Assembly: GCF_028994775.1 (NCBI RefSeq)
Contig: NZ_JAJQMN010000021.1
Span: 1 to 64,000, forward strand
Direction: 5' to 3'
Length of the DNA stretch: 64,000 nucleotides
Source: Promicromonospora iranensis
Lineage (GTDB): Bacteria; Actinomycetota; Actinomycetes; Actinomycetales; Cellulomonadaceae
Numbering within the stretch: position 1 is the stretch's first letter; each line of letters starts with the position of its first letter. Of the stretch, positions 8,929 to 17,003 are shown in pieces. The position numbers and the translations under genes were made by a program. The notes beneath the pieces are model-generated. The model saw only the letters and a list, made by a program, of their open reading frames with translations. It made no database searches and had not been told where the DNA came from.

Positions 8929-9726
8929 ATGATGTATCCCCGTGAGGGTCCCATCATCATGAGTGAGTCACAGCAGGAGGCGCGGGTGCGTGTGCATGAC
9001 CTGCGTGAGCGGTGGCGCGCTACGAGTCTGGCGTCGGTCTGGATCCGGCCGAACGACTGGGAGCATCCGGCCGCCGAAGCGCTGGCCGAGGCGCTGGCCG
9101 AGGGCCGCGGGGTGATCGCCCCCGCGGAGCGCCTTGGCGCCGCACGGGCCGCCATCGGTGCCGGGATCACCGAGGCGCTGGACGACGTCGCCTGCCTCTA
9201 TGCCGCCTTTGGTCGTCCTACCGACGTGGGCGCGGTGCGTGCCGCGGCGATCGGTTGGGTAGGAGAACGCGAGCGCGTGCCCTATCAGGTGGCGACGCAC
9301 GATCCGTCGACAGGCCTGCCGACCGGCGAGTACCTGGGCGAGCGCCTGCGCGAGACCTACGGCACGGCGCAGCGCGCCGGCTCCACCGCGGGGACCTCCC
9401 ACTGCCTGCTCGTGCTCGACGTCGGCCTCGACAGCCTGGACACGTGGCAACGGCTCGCGCGTTCCGCCGCCATCGGCCGCACGCTGCACCAGGTCTTCGG
9501 CGAGGGACATCCGATGGCCGCGGTGGGCGACGGCACCTTCGTGGTGCTGTGCGAGCGTGGCCCCGCCACCGCCGAGCTGGGCCAGTCGCTGCGTCGCGTC
9601 GTGGAGCGCAACGCCGAGGTGCTCGGCCTCACGACCGAGGTCCGCCGGCCGACCCGGGTCTGGGTCGAGCGCCTGCCCGGAACGCACGACGACGCGCTGC
9701 TGCTGCTGGACCACCTGGCTCGCTGA
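8929..9726 (+). CDS. degenerate GGDEF-like protein
   Basis: A 265-residue soluble protein. The C-terminal half opens with HDPSTGLPTGEYL, close to the DPLTGLPNR segment that begins GGDEF domains. At the place of the catalytic loop it has VGDGTFVVLCE rather than GG(D/E)EF. It is thus probably catalytically dead and may be a nucleotide-binding or regulatory remnant. The N-terminal half (about 1-110) is helical and unassigned. GAAGG at 8918-8922 favours the ATG at 8929; the ATG at 8959 is possible. It is divergent from the ECF sigma gene, so the two may share control, and ends in a strong hairpin. Confidence 0.6.
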   Translation: MMYPREGPIIMSESQQEARVRVHDLRERWRATSLASVWIRPNDWEHPAAEALAEALAEGRGVIAPAERLGAARAAIGAGITEALDDVACLYAAFGRPTDVGAVRAAAIGWVGERERVPYQVATHDPSTGLPTGEYLGERLRETYGTAQRAGSTAGTSHCLLVLDVGLDSLDTWQRLARSAAIGRTLHQVFGEGHPMAAVGDGTFVVLCERGPATAELGQSLRRVVERNAEVLGLTTEVRRPTRVWVERLPGTHDDALLLLDHLAR

Positions 9727-9743
9727 GCCCTCAGAACCGCACC

Positions 9744-9779
9744 GCAGGGCGCCTGCTCATCGTCGAGCAGGCGCCCTGC
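9744..9779. terminator. bidirectional hairpin terminator
   Basis: A perfect 15-bp stem (9744-9758 with 9765-9779) and a 6-nt loop lie between the convergent GGDEF-like and DUF1540 genes. Just after it a 15-16-bp stretch beginning CTTCGTCGGGTCAG is present twice in tandem. Confidence 0.75.
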
Positions 9780-9804
9780 TTCGTCGGGTCAGGGCTTCGT
9801 CGGG

Positions 9805-10113
9805 TCAGCGCGGCTGGAAGGTGAGGCAGTCGGCGTGCCCCGGCTCCTCGGGCCCGGCGCCCACGCGGATCGATGATGCGCCGCACTCCAGGCTGTCGTT
9901 GTGCACGCACTCGCCACGCTGGCAGGCGCCGACGTGTGCGATGACCTTCTCGAGGCCGCCCTTGGTGCTCAGCGGGATGAACGTCGCGCACGAGGCGTCG
10001 CCCTCATGGCCCGCGATGGTGACGGCGCCGGCGTGGCAGCCGTGGTCGTGGTTGTAGCCGCAGCCGTCGATCGAGCACTCGGCGACCTCGGGCATTTCCA
10101 TCAGCGTGCTCAT
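9805..10113 (-). CDS. DUF1540-type cysteine-rich protein, two repeats
   Basis: A 102-residue cytoplasmic protein made of two Cys-rich modules. Module one has CSIDGCGYNHDHGCHAG and then CATF. Module two has CQRGECVHNDSLECGA and then CLTF. This matches the DUF1540 family, which probably binds metal; its role is unknown. The start at 10113 follows GAGGAGT (10121-10127), so the longer frame is not used. An inverted repeat upstream (10146-10172) suggests regulated expression. Confidence 0.8.
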   Translation of the reverse strand: MSTLMEMPEVAECSIDGCGYNHDHGCHAGAVTIAGHEGDASCATFIPLSTKGGLEKVIAHVGACQRGECVHNDSLECGASSIRVGAGPEEPGHADCLTFQPR

Positions 10114-10145
10114 GACTTTCACTCCTCGCGTGGTGCGGTGGACCA

Positions 10146-10172
10146 TCCGGAATAGCTAGATCCTATTCCGGA
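10146..10172 (-). promoter_or_regulatory. inverted repeat at the DUF1540 promoter
   Basis: TCCGGAATAG, 7 nt, CTATTCCGGA is a perfect 10-bp inverted repeat. TAGGAT (10160-10165, minus strand) inside it can serve as a -10 box, so a bound regulator would sit on the promoter. The next 90 bp toward hspR are markedly AT-richer than the surroundings and hold no gene. Confidence 0.5.
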
Positions 10173-10279
10173 AATGCAGAACGCGTAGAGCAAGGAATGC
10201 CTTACCTATCTTTCCGGCGCACATTCCGATTAACGAAAGAATTGCATTGCCGAAATGGCGGAGCGTCCGCAGGGACCAC

Positions 10280-10732
10280 TCAGCTGTCGCGCCGGGGCGA
10301 CGGGCGCCAGAGCACCACTGCTCCACCGCCGACGCCGCGGTGCTCGAGGTCGACCCGCATCGCCGCGCTGCGGACCCGCTGGCCCCGCTGTACCACGACG
10401 ACGTCACCGGCGGCCGGGCCCGCGGCGAACACGCGTCCCTCCTCCTGGACACGCATGAGCAGGTCACCGAGACGTTCTTCCAGGACCGAGACGTGCGCCT
10501 CCAGGTCGAGGATGCGCTTGATCCCGGCCAGGTTGATGCCCTCGACCTGCGCGAGCCGCTGCACCTGCAACAGGCGCGCCACGTCCCGGCGGGAGTAGCG
10601 GCGGCCCCGGCCCCGGGTACGCCGGGGTACCACCAGGCCGAGCCGGTCGTACTGCCGCAGCGTCTGCGGGTGCATGCCCGCGAGCTCGGCGGCCTTGGAG
10701 ACGGTGAGCACGGGTGCGTCGTCGTCGACCAT
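10280..10732 (-). CDS. hspR: MerR-family heat-shock repressor HspR
   Basis: A 150-residue DNA-binding repressor of the dnaK regulon. The MerR helix-turn-helix is at about 9-55 (SKAAELAGMHPQTLRQYDRL, then GRGRRYSRRDVARL), followed by a coiled coil (ILDLEAHVSVLEERLGDLL). HspR with DnaK as co-repressor binds HAIR boxes, and two perfect HAIR boxes lie at the dnaK promoter here. It is the last gene after dnaJ, but a hairpin and a separate -10 box in the 106-bp gap suggest partly independent transcription. GGGAGGGG precedes the ATG. Confidence 0.93.
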   Translation of the reverse strand: MVDDDAPVLTVSKAAELAGMHPQTLRQYDRLGLVVPRRTRGRGRRYSRRDVARLLQVQRLAQVEGINLAGIKRILDLEAHVSVLEERLGDLLMRVQEEGRVFAAGPAAGDVVVVQRGQRVRSAAMRVDLEHRGVGGGAVVLWRPSPRRDS

Positions 10733-10741
10733 GTGCCCCTC

Positions 10742-10769
10742 CCTGTCTCGTTCGATCCTGTCTCGTTCG
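10742..10769. repeat. 13-bp direct repeat in the hspR leader
   Basis: CCTGTCTCGTTCG occurs twice with a 15-bp period (10742-10754, 10757-10769), between the putative hspR -10 box and its ribosome-binding site. Confidence 0.5.
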
Positions 10770-10788
10770 TTCGGGATTGCGTGCGGGC

Positions 10789-10794
10789 AGATTA
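10789..10794 (-). promoter_or_regulatory. putative -10 box for hspR
   Basis: TAATCT on the minus strand, about 57 nt before the hspR start. No clear -35 is visible. Confidence 0.35.
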
Positions 10795-10803
10795 ACCGAC
10801 TGC

Positions 10804-10833
10804 GGCGCGGTGGGACATATGCCCCACCGCGCC
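10804..10833 (-). terminator. hairpin directly after dnaJ
   Basis: A perfect 11-bp stem (GGCGCGGTGGG with CCCACCGCGCC) and an 8-nt loop start 6 nt after the dnaJ stop. There is no T-run, so it may attenuate or stabilise the message rather than stop it fully. Confidence 0.55.
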
Positions 10834-10838
10834 GAAGG

Positions 10839-11852
10839 TTATTCCGCCGCCCGTTCGGCCAGCCCGGCGCGTATGTCCTCGCCGTCGCTCTCCGCTGCGA
10901 ACGTCTCGAGCGCCTGCTTGGCCTTCTTGCTGAGCTTCTGCGGCACGACCACCTGGACGCTGACGAGCAGGTCGCCCTTGGCCGAAGCTGTCTGCACGCC
11001 ACGCCCCTTGACGCGGAGTGACCGGCCCGACGGCGTCCCCGGCGGCACCTTCAGCCGCACGGTCGAGCCGTCCAGGGTCGGCACCGTCAGTGCCGTACCG
11101 AGGGTCGCCTCAGCGAAGGTGACGGGTACGGTCATGCGCAGGTCGAGCCCGTCCAGCGTCCAGACGGGATGTGGCGCCACGTGCACGGTGACCACCAGGT
11201 CGCCCGCGGGGCCACCGGCGACACCCGGCTTGCCCTTGCCGCGCAGGCGGATCTTCTTGCCGTCGTTGATGCCCGCCGGGATCCGGGCCGTGATGGTGCG
11301 GCCGTTGACCTCGAGATCGGCAGTGGTGCCCTCGACCGCCGCGCGGAACGGCAGGGTGACCTGCGCGACGATGTCTGCCCCAGGGGTCGGTGCATTGAAT
11401 CCTGTGGGACCCGCCGAGCCATAGGCCGACGGCCCCCCGGCGCCGAACATGGAACCGAGGATGTCCTCGAAGCCAGGACCTGCGCCGCCGCCCTGCGAAT
11501 AGCGGACGCGCGGCCCACCCCGGCCGGCCGATCCCCCGCCGCCGAACATGGCGCCCATGATGTCCTCGAAGCCACCGGCACCAGCACCGCCCGGCCCCGC
11601 GGAGAAGCGCGCGCCGCCCGCCATGGCACGCACGGCGTCGTACTGACGGCGTTGCTCCGGATCGGAGAGCACCGCGTAGGCCTCGCCGATCTCCTTGAAC
11701 CGAGACTCAGCGGACGCGTTGCTCTGGTTCTGGTCCGGGTGGTACTGGCGCGCCAGCTTGCGGTAGGCCTTCTTGATGGCCGCGTCGTCGGCGTCCTTGG
11801 GCACGCCCAGCACGGCGTAGAAGTCCTTCTCCATCCAGTCCTGACCGGTCAT
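10839..11852 (-). CDS. dnaJ: DnaJ-family co-chaperone lacking the zinc finger
   Basis: A 337-residue Hsp40 that stimulates DnaK ATPase. An N-terminal J domain carries the HPD motif ([10 protein letters not shown]). A Gly/Phe-rich linker follows ([26 protein letters not shown]), then two beta-rich client-binding domains. The CxxCxGxG zinc-finger repeats of classical DnaJ are absent, making it a type II (CbpA-like) protein although it occupies the dnaJ place in the dnaK operon. The start at 11852 follows AGGAGGTG. A hairpin lies between grpE and this gene. Confidence 0.9.
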   Translation of the reverse strand: MTGQDWMEKDFYAVLGVPKDADDAAIKKAYRKLARQYHPDQNQSNASAESRFKEIGEAYAVLSDPEQRRQYDAVRAMAGGARFSAGPGGAGAGGFEDIMGAMFGGGGSAGRGGPRVRYSQGGGAGPGFEDILGSMFGAGGPSAYGSAGPTGFNAPTPGADIVAQVTLPFRAAVEGTTADLEVNGRTITARIPAGINDGKKIRLRGKGKPGVAGGPAGDLVVTVHVAPHPVWTLDGLDLRMTVPVTFAEATLGTALTVPTLDGSTVRLKVPPGTPSGRSLRVKGRGVQTASAKGDLLVSVQVVVPQKLSKKAKQALETFAAESDGEDIRAGLAERAAE

Positions 11853-11876
11853 GGCACCTCCTTCCGCGTTGCTGTA

Positions 11877-11922
11877 GGTGGTCGAGCCTGCCAGGACCGA
11901 GGTCCCGGCACGCTCGACCACC
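11877..11922 (-). repeat. long hairpin between grpE and dnaJ
   Basis: GGTGGTCGAGC pairs perfectly with GCTCGACCACC, and an inner imperfect stem (TGCCAGGACC with GGTCCCGGCA) continues it. One arm is a near-copy of the dispersed GGTCGAGCCTGTCGRGACC repeat. It could lower or process the message between grpE and dnaJ. Confidence 0.55.
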
Positions 11923-11928
11923 GAGCGA

Positions 11929-12624
11929 TCACTCCGGCCCGACGACGCCTACGCGTGCCGCCCGGACCACCTTGTCGCCGATCTTGTACCCGGGCTCCAC
12001 CACGAGGTTCACCGTGGCGGCCGTCGCGTCCGCGTCGGTCGAGTGCATGAGCGCCTCGTGCACGGTGGGGTCGAACTCCTCCCCCACCTTGCCGAACCGC
12101 TCGACGCCGAACTTCTGCAGGTTCTGGTCGAGCTTCTCCGCGATCGCCGCCATGGCTCCGCTCAGCTCACCGTGCTGCTTCGCGCGCTCGACGTCGTCGA
12201 GCACCGGCAGCAGCGCGGTCAGCACGTCCTGCACGCCCCGGTTCCGCGCGGCCTCCTGGTCGCGCAGTGCCCGGTTGCGGTAGTTCGTGAAGCTGGCGCG
12301 CTCACGCTGCAGAGCGTCCAGGTGCTCCGCGGCCTCGGCCTTCGCCTTGAGGACCTCGGCGGCCTCGGCCGCCTCGCCGGAGGGCTCGAAGTCGAGCCCG
12401 TCCAGCGGGTCGCCCGAGGCGCCCTGCTGGTCGGCCTGGTCGGCACCGGCGGGCTCGGCCGGCGAACCGGACCCGGACTCGCCCGGCTGCTCGGCGGACA
12501 CCTCGGGCTCGGCCGGACGGCTCTGGTCCCCGGAGTTGTTCACCTTGCGCTTGTCTCTGAACTGGAAGGGGTGCTCTCCCGAGCCCTCGGGCTCAGGGGG
12601 ACCCTGCGGGTTCTCTTCGGTCAC
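11929..12624 (-). CDS. grpE: nucleotide exchange factor GrpE
   Basis: A 231-residue DnaK nucleotide exchange factor. A long acidic, low-complexity N-terminus (about 1-75) precedes the coiled coil ([20 protein letters not shown]) and the GrpE C-terminal beta domain with [20 protein letters not shown] and [20 protein letters not shown]. The GTG start overlaps the dnaK stop by 4 bp (GTGA), so it is translationally coupled. Confidence 0.95.
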   Translation of the reverse strand: MTEENPQGPPEPEGSGEHPFQFRDKRKVNNSGDQSRPAEPEVSAEQPGESGSGSPAEPAGADQADQQGASGDPLDGLDFEPSGEAAEAAEVLKAKAEAAEHLDALQRERASFTNYRNRALRDQEAARNRGVQDVLTALLPVLDDVERAKQHGELSGAMAAIAEKLDQNLQKFGVERFGKVGEEFDPTVHEALMHSTDADATAATVNLVVEPGYKIGDKVVRAARVGVVGPE

Positions 12625-14486
12625 TTGCGCTCGTCCTCGTCGTCCACGATCTCGGCATCGACGACGTCCTCCTCAGGGGCGGACTGGGCGTTCGCCGTCT
12701 GCGGGCCACCCTCGGCACCCTGCGCCGCGGGCTGCTCGGCGGAGTACAGCGCCTCGCCGATCTTCTGCGAGGATGCGCCGAGCTTCTCGTACGAGGTCTT
12801 CACGGCCTCGGCGTCGTCGCCCTCGAGCGCCGACTTCACCGCGGCGATGTCCGCCTCGACCTCGGTGACGACCTCGGCCGGAAGCTTGTCGCGGTTGTCC
12901 GCGATCTGCTTCTCCATGGAGTACGCGAATGCCTCGGCCTGGTTGCGGGTGTCCGCCTCCTCGCGACGCTTCTTGTCCTCGTCGGCGTGCGCCTCGGCGT
13001 CCTTGACCATGCGGTCGATGTCCTCCTTGGGGAGGGCCGAGCCGCCGGTGATCTTCATCGACTGCTCCATGCCCGTGCCACGGTCCTTGGCGGACACGTG
13101 CACGATGCCGTTCGCGTCGATGTCGAACGTCACCTCGATCTGCGGCACACCCCGGGGGGCGGGCGCGATGCCGGTGAGCTCGAACACGCCGAGCGGCTTG
13201 TTGTCGCGCGTGAACTCGCGCTCACCCTGGAACACCTGGATCGCCACGGACGGCTGGTTGTCGTCGGCCGTGGAGAAGACCTCGCTGCGCTTGGTCGGGA
13301 TGGCCGTGTTGCGCTCGATGAGCTTGGTCATCACGCCACCCTTGGTCTCGATACCGAGGGACAGCGGGGTGACGTCGATCAGCAGGACGTCCTTGCGGTC
13401 ACCGGAGATGACACCGGCCTGCAGCACGGCGCCGACGGCGACGACCTCGTCCGGGTTCACGCCCTTGTTGGGCTCGCGACCACCGGTGAGCTCCTTGACG
13501 ACCTCGGTCACGGCCGGCATGCGGGTGGAGCCACCCACGAGCACGACGTGGTCGATGTCGGAGACCGAGATGCCGGCGTCGCGGATGACGGCGTGGAACG
13601 GTGCCTTGGTGCGGTCGATGAGGTCCTGCGTCATCTGCTGGAACTGAGCGCGCGTGAGCTTCTCGTCCAGGTGGATGGGGCCGTTCTCGCTCATCGAGAG
13701 GTACTGCATCGAGATGTTGGTGCTCGTCGCGGACGAGAGCTCCTTCTTGGCCTGCTCGGAGGCCTCACGGAGACGCTGGAGCGCGATCTTGTCCTTCGAC
13801 AGGTCGACGCCCGAGGAGTTCTTCACCTGCTTGATGAGGTACTCCACGACGCGCTGGTCCCAGTCGTCACCACCCAGGCGGTTGTCACCCGAGGTGGCGC
13901 GCACCTGGATCGTCGAGAAGTTGTCCTCGTCCTTGCCCACCTCGAGCAGGGACACGTCGAACGTACCGCCACCGAGGTCGAAGACCAGGATGAGCTCGTC
14001 CTCCTTCCCCTTGTCCAGGCCGTAGGCGAGGGCGGCCGCGGTGGGCTCGTTGACGATGCGCTTCACGTCGAGCCCGGCGATCTGGCCGGCATCCTTCGTC
14101 GCCTGGCGCTCGGCGTCGTTGAAGTACGCCGGGACCGTGATCACAGCCTCCGTGACCGGCTCGCCCAGGTACTCCTCCGCGTCGCGCTTGAGCTTGCCCA
14201 GGATGCGGGCGGAGATCTCCTGCGGGGTGTACTTCTTGTCGTCGATGTCCACCGTCCAGTCGGTGCCCATGTGGCGCTTGACCGAGGAGATGGTGCGGTC
14301 CACGTTGGTGACCGCCTGACGCTTGGCGACCTCACCGACCAGGACCTCGCCGGTCTTGGAGAACGCGACCACCGAGGGGGTGGTCCGCGAGCCCTCCGCG
14401 TTGGCGATGACGGTGGGCTCTCCACCCTCGAGAACCGCCACCACCGAGTTCGTGGTGCCGAGGTCGATACCTACTGCGCGTGCCAT
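12621..14486 (-). CDS. dnaK: molecular chaperone DnaK (Hsp70)
   Basis: A full-length 621-residue Hsp70. The ATPase signature [13 protein letters not shown] is at the N-terminus. [14 protein letters not shown] and the adenosine-site segment [13 protein letters not shown] follow, then the substrate-binding domain and an acidic C-terminal tail ending DEDERK. It is first in a dnaK-grpE-dnaJ operon with hspR downstream. GGAGGAAGG precedes the ATG. Its promoter overlaps a HAIR operator. Confidence 0.98.
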   Translation of the reverse strand: MARAVGIDLGTTNSVVAVLEGGEPTVIANAEGSRTTPSVVAFSKTGEVLVGEVAKRQAVTNVDRTISSVKRHMGTDWTVDIDDKKYTPQEISARILGKLKRDAEEYLGEPVTEAVITVPAYFNDAERQATKDAGQIAGLDVKRIVNEPTAAALAYGLDKGKEDELILVFDLGGGTFDVSLLEVGKDEDNFSTIQVRATSGDNRLGGDDWDQRVVEYLIKQVKNSSGVDLSKDKIALQRLREASEQAKKELSSATSTNISMQYLSMSENGPIHLDEKLTRAQFQQMTQDLIDRTKAPFHAVIRDAGISVSDIDHVVLVGGSTRMPAVTEVVKELTGGREPNKGVNPDEVVAVGAVLQAGVISGDRKDVLLIDVTPLSLGIETKGGVMTKLIERNTAIPTKRSEVFSTADDNQPSVAIQVFQGEREFTRDNKPLGVFELTGIAPAPRGVPQIEVTFDIDANGIVHVSAKDRGTGMEQSMKITGGSALPKEDIDRMVKDAEAHADEDKKRREEADTRNQAEAFAYSMEKQIADNRDKLPAEVVTEVEADIAAVKSALEGDDAEAVKTSYEKLGASSQKIGEALYSAEQPAAQGAEGGPQTANAQSAPEEDVVDAEIVDDEDERK

Positions 14487-14508
14487 GTGACTGCCTTCCT
14501 CCGACAGA

Positions 14509-14527
14509 TTGAGTCTTCTGCACTCAA
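14509..14527 (-). promoter_or_regulatory. HAIR operator 1 (HspR box)
   Basis: TTGAGT, 7 nt, ACTCAA: a perfect HAIR inverted repeat. It overlaps the -10 box, so bound HspR would block dnaK transcription. Confidence 0.9.
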
Positions 14528-14554
14528 CTTAAGCCGGAGCTCGCAGGGAAGCAA
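14526..14554 (-). promoter_or_regulatory. dnaK promoter
   Basis: On the minus strand a -35 TTGCTT (14549-14554) and a -10 TAAGTT (14526-14531) are separated by 17 nt, lying between the two HAIR boxes. Confidence 0.6.
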
Positions 14555-14570
14555 GCCCGCACGCCGAAAG

Positions 14571-14589
14571 TTGAGTCCACTTCACTCAA
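14571..14589 (-). promoter_or_regulatory. HAIR operator 2 (HspR box)
   Basis: TTGAGT, 7 nt, ACTCAA, a second perfect HAIR repeat, 62 bp upstream of the first and just above the -35 box. Confidence 0.9.
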
Positions 14590-14680
14590 CCTCGTCCACG
14601 GCCGAAAAGTTCCCGGCGGCGCACTGCTCGGCCCAGAACCCCGCTCACCTGCGCAGACGCAGTGCCCACCGGTACGGGAT

Positions 14681-14686
14681 TATGGT
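14681..14686 (+). promoter_or_regulatory. -10 box of leaderless GNAT gene
   Basis: TATGGT, 6 nt before the ATG at 14693. Confidence 0.5.
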
Positions 14687-14692
14687 GGCGCC

Positions 14693-15235
14693 ATGCCCTT
14701 CGAGATCGCCCTGACCGATGACGTCACACTCCGGGAGCTGACCAAGGACGACGCGGTGGCGCTCGCCCACGCCTACAGCCGCAACCGCGAGCACCTCGCT
14801 CCGTGGGACCCGGCGCGGCCAGAGGCGTTCTACACGGAGGAGTGGCACAAGGAGCGACTCTGGGCACAGGTGCTGGAGAACTCGACGGGCCGGGCGCTGC
14901 ACACCGTGCTCGAGGCGGACGGCGAGATCGTGGGCCGGCTGAACCTCACCGACATCGTGCGCGGCGCCTTCGAGAACGGGCACGTCGGCTACTGGCTGGA
15001 CACCCGGTTCACCGGTCTGGGCCTGATGACCCGCGCGATCGAGGCGCTGGCCACGCATGCCCGGGACGAGCTGGGCCTGCACCGCCTCCAGGCCGCGACT
15101 CTGCCGCACAACGAGGCGTCCCAGGCGGTGCTCGCCCGGGTCGGCTTCGAGCGGATCGGCTTCGCGCCCGGCTACCTGAAGATCGCCGGGCAGTGGCAGG
15201 ACCACGTCCTGTTCCAGCGTCTCCTGCACGACTGA
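14693..15235 (+). CDS. RimJ/RimL-type GNAT N-acetyltransferase
   Basis: A 180-residue GNAT acetyltransferase. The layout is that of the RimJ/RimL group: LTDDVTLRELTKDDA, then VGYWLDTRFTGLGLMTRAIEAL in place of the Q/RxxGxG/A acetyl-CoA loop, and LQAATLPHNEASQAVLARVGF. RimJ, RimL and RimI modify ribosomal protein N-termini, but close homologues act on other amines, so the substrate is open. The message looks leaderless. No operon partner is evident. Confidence 0.85.
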   Translation: MPFEIALTDDVTLRELTKDDAVALAHAYSRNREHLAPWDPARPEAFYTEEWHKERLWAQVLENSTGRALHTVLEADGEIVGRLNLTDIVRGAFENGHVGYWLDTRFTGLGLMTRAIEALATHARDELGLHRLQAATLPHNEASQAVLARVGFERIGFAPGYLKIAGQWQDHVLFQRLLHD

Positions 15236-15330
15236 TCCGCGCGGCCGGTCTCTGTTTCGCCCCTACCAACAGGCGCGACGCCCTGACCTGCGGTACACAA
15301 GGGTGCACGACCGAAGCCACAGGGGGTGGG

Positions 15331-15377
15331 GGCATCGGACGCGTACCCCGCGGGCATGCCCGCGGGTGCCTGATGCC
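15331..15377. repeat. perfect 20-bp palindrome within a larger hairpin
   Basis: The 20 bases at 15347-15366 are fully self-complementary (CCCGCGGGCA and its reverse complement). They are framed by GGCATC (15331-15336) and GATGCC (15372-15377). It lies between the GNAT gene and the 90-residue protein gene and may be a terminator, a cruciform or an operator. Confidence 0.6.
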
Positions 15378-15410
15378 CGGGACACCGGGCCCCGACGGGG
15401 GGAGACCACC

Positions 15411-15683
15411 ATGGCAAGCATCCACGGAAGCTCGTTGTCGATAGCGCTCCTGACAGCCTTGCTCGATCCCGAGGAGGACGGCCTCAGGTCACCTCACGTC
15501 CAGGAGCTGTTGCAGGAGGCCCTGGAGACCCGCGAGGACGCGCGCGACGTGATCGTCGCGCTGCTCGCCTCGTCGGGCTCGATGCTGCGGCAGATCAGCT
15601 ATCACAACGAGCAGGAACCGCTCGAGTCCCTGCAGAAGGTGGCCCTGGGCTTCCAGCGCAAGGTCGTCCAGCTGCCCAGCTGA
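15411..15683 (+). CDS. small hypothetical protein
   Basis: A 90-residue, mostly helical, mildly acidic cytoplasmic protein that I do not recognise. It begins MASIHGSSLSIALLTALLDP, has the segment ETREDARDVIVALLASSGSM, and has no signal peptide or cysteines. GGGGGGAG lies a few nt before the ATG, and codon use matches neighbours, so it is likely real. It is convergent with the M19 dipeptidase gene, 14 bp apart. Confidence 0.65.
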   Translation: MASIHGSSLSIALLTALLDPEEDGLRSPHVQELLQEALETREDARDVIVALLASSGSMLRQISYHNEQEPLESLQKVALGFQRKVVQLPS

Positions 15684-15697
15684 GTCGTCGAGCCGGG

Positions 15698-16834
15698 TCA
15701 GTGCGCGGCCCGCGCCGACACCGACTCGGCGTCCCGGAGCACGCGCAACACGTTCCCGCTCGCCAGTTTTCCGAGATCGGCGTCGGACCAACCGTTGTCC
15801 GCGAGCGCCGCGAGCAGACGCGGGTAGCCCGTCACGTCCTCCAGGCCTTCGGGGAGGGTCGGTGTGCCGTCGTAGTCGCCACCGAGTCCCACGTGGTCGA
15901 CGCCGGCGACCTCGCGGACGTGCTCGACGTGCGCCACGACGTCGGACAGCGTGCTGCGGGGCTGCGGGTTCCGGGCCCGCCACTCGCCCATGAACGGCTC
16001 GAAGGCTCCGATGTCGGTGCTCTTGATCCCCTGGGCCGCGGCCGCCTCGGCGCCGGTCGCCCGCCACTCGGCGACCGCGGGTGACACGAACTGCGGCACG
16101 AACGTCACCATGCAGACGCCGCCGTTGGTCGTGAGGTCGGTGAGGACGTCGTCGGGCACGTTGCGGGGGACGTCACAGACGGCACGGGCACTCGAGTGGC
16201 TGAAGATGACCGGTGCCGAGGTGACGCGCAGGGCGTGGCGCATGGTGCCGGCGGAGGTGTGCGAGAGGTCGACCAGCATGCCGAGGCGGTTCATCTCGCG
16301 CACCACGTCCTCGCCGAACGGGGAGAGACCGCCCAGCACCTCGACGTCGGTCCCGGAGTCGGCCCAGGACACGTTGTCGTTGTGCGTGAGGGTCATGTAC
16401 CGGACGCCGAGGGCGTACAGCATGCGCAGGACGGCGAGGGACTCGTCGATGGAGTGGCCGCCCTCCGCGCCCATGAGGGAGGCGATGCGCCCGCCGGCCC
16501 ACGCCTGCTCGACGTCGGCGGCGGTCAGGGCGAGCTGGAGGGTGTCCGGGTACTTCCGCACCATGCGGTGCACGCAGTCGATCTGTTCGAGCGTCGCGGT
16601 GACCGCCGCCCCGCCGACCAGCTTCGACGGCACGTACACCGACCAGAACTGGGCGCCGACGCCGCCCTCGCGCAGGCGGGGCAGGTCCGTGTGGGTGGTC
16701 GTGAGCCGCTGTGCGATGTCGACCGCGTCGAGGTCGTACGACGACTGCTCGCGCAGCTCCCACGGAAGGTCGTTGTGCCCGTCCCAGACGGGGTGCTTCT
16801 GGAGGAGCGCGCTCAGGCGGTCGGCGGTCGTCAT
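15698..16834 (-). CDS. membrane dipeptidase (peptidase family M19)
   Basis: A 378-residue zinc dipeptidase of the renal dipeptidase family, cleaving dipeptides including D-amino-acid-containing ones. Metal-site motifs are WDGHNDLPW (HxD), GAEGGHSID with the bridging Glu, VDLSHTS and FSHSSARAV, with [10 protein letters not shown] near the C-terminus. There is no signal peptide, so despite the family name it should be cytoplasmic. The ATG at 16834 follows TAGCGT by 7 nt, suggesting a leaderless message. Confidence 0.92.
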   Translation of the reverse strand: MTTADRLSALLQKHPVWDGHNDLPWELREQSSYDLDAVDIAQRLTTTHTDLPRLREGGVGAQFWSVYVPSKLVGGAAVTATLEQIDCVHRMVRKYPDTLQLALTAADVEQAWAGGRIASLMGAEGGHSIDESLAVLRMLYALGVRYMTLTHNDNVSWADSGTDVEVLGGLSPFGEDVVREMNRLGMLVDLSHTSAGTMRHALRVTSAPVIFSHSSARAVCDVPRNVPDDVLTDLTTNGGVCMVTFVPQFVSPAVAEWRATGAEAAAAQGIKSTDIGAFEPFMGEWRARNPQPRSTLSDVVAHVEHVREVAGVDHVGLGGDYDGTPTLPEGLEDVTGYPRLLAALADNGWSDADLGKLASGNVLRVLRDAESVSARAAH

Positions 16835-16841
16835 GCGGGCG

Positions 16842-16847
16842 ACGCTA
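16842..16847 (-). promoter_or_regulatory. -10 box of leaderless M19 dipeptidase gene
   Basis: TAGCGT on the minus strand, 7 nt before the ATG. Confidence 0.5.
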
Positions 16848-16853
16848 TCGCGC

Positions 16854-16868
16854 GGTCGAGACCCCCAG
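16854..16868. repeat. partial copy of the dispersed GGTCGAG/GACC repeat
   Basis: GGTCGAGACCCCCAG matches the right half of the copy at 29789-29810 and its flank. It lies in the upstream region of the M19 gene. Confidence 0.4.
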
Positions 16869-16939
16869 GGTCAGGATTCGGATCCCAGTCATGATCCGGG
16901 GTGCGCCGGAAAGCCTGTTCTCGCCACCAGAGCCGTGAA

Positions 16940-16984
16940 GTCCTGGGAGCCGCGCCGAAGCGGGCGCAGCGCGACTCCCAGGAC
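16940..16984 (-). terminator. hairpin terminator of the subtilase gene
   Basis: GTCCTGGGAG (16940-16949) pairs with CTCCCAGGAC (16975-16984), and an inner CGCGC/GCGCG continues the stem. It is 20 bp past the stop of the minus-strand subtilase. Confidence 0.75.
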
Positions 16985-17003
16985 CCTCTGTGCGACCGTC
17001 CGG

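Noticed and set aside
11878-14714. Long plus-strand open frames (589 and 575 codons) opposite dnaK-grpE
   Set aside because: They are antisense to well-identified chaperone genes, have repetitive Arg/Leu/Val composition and no domain; GC-rich coding creates such shadows.
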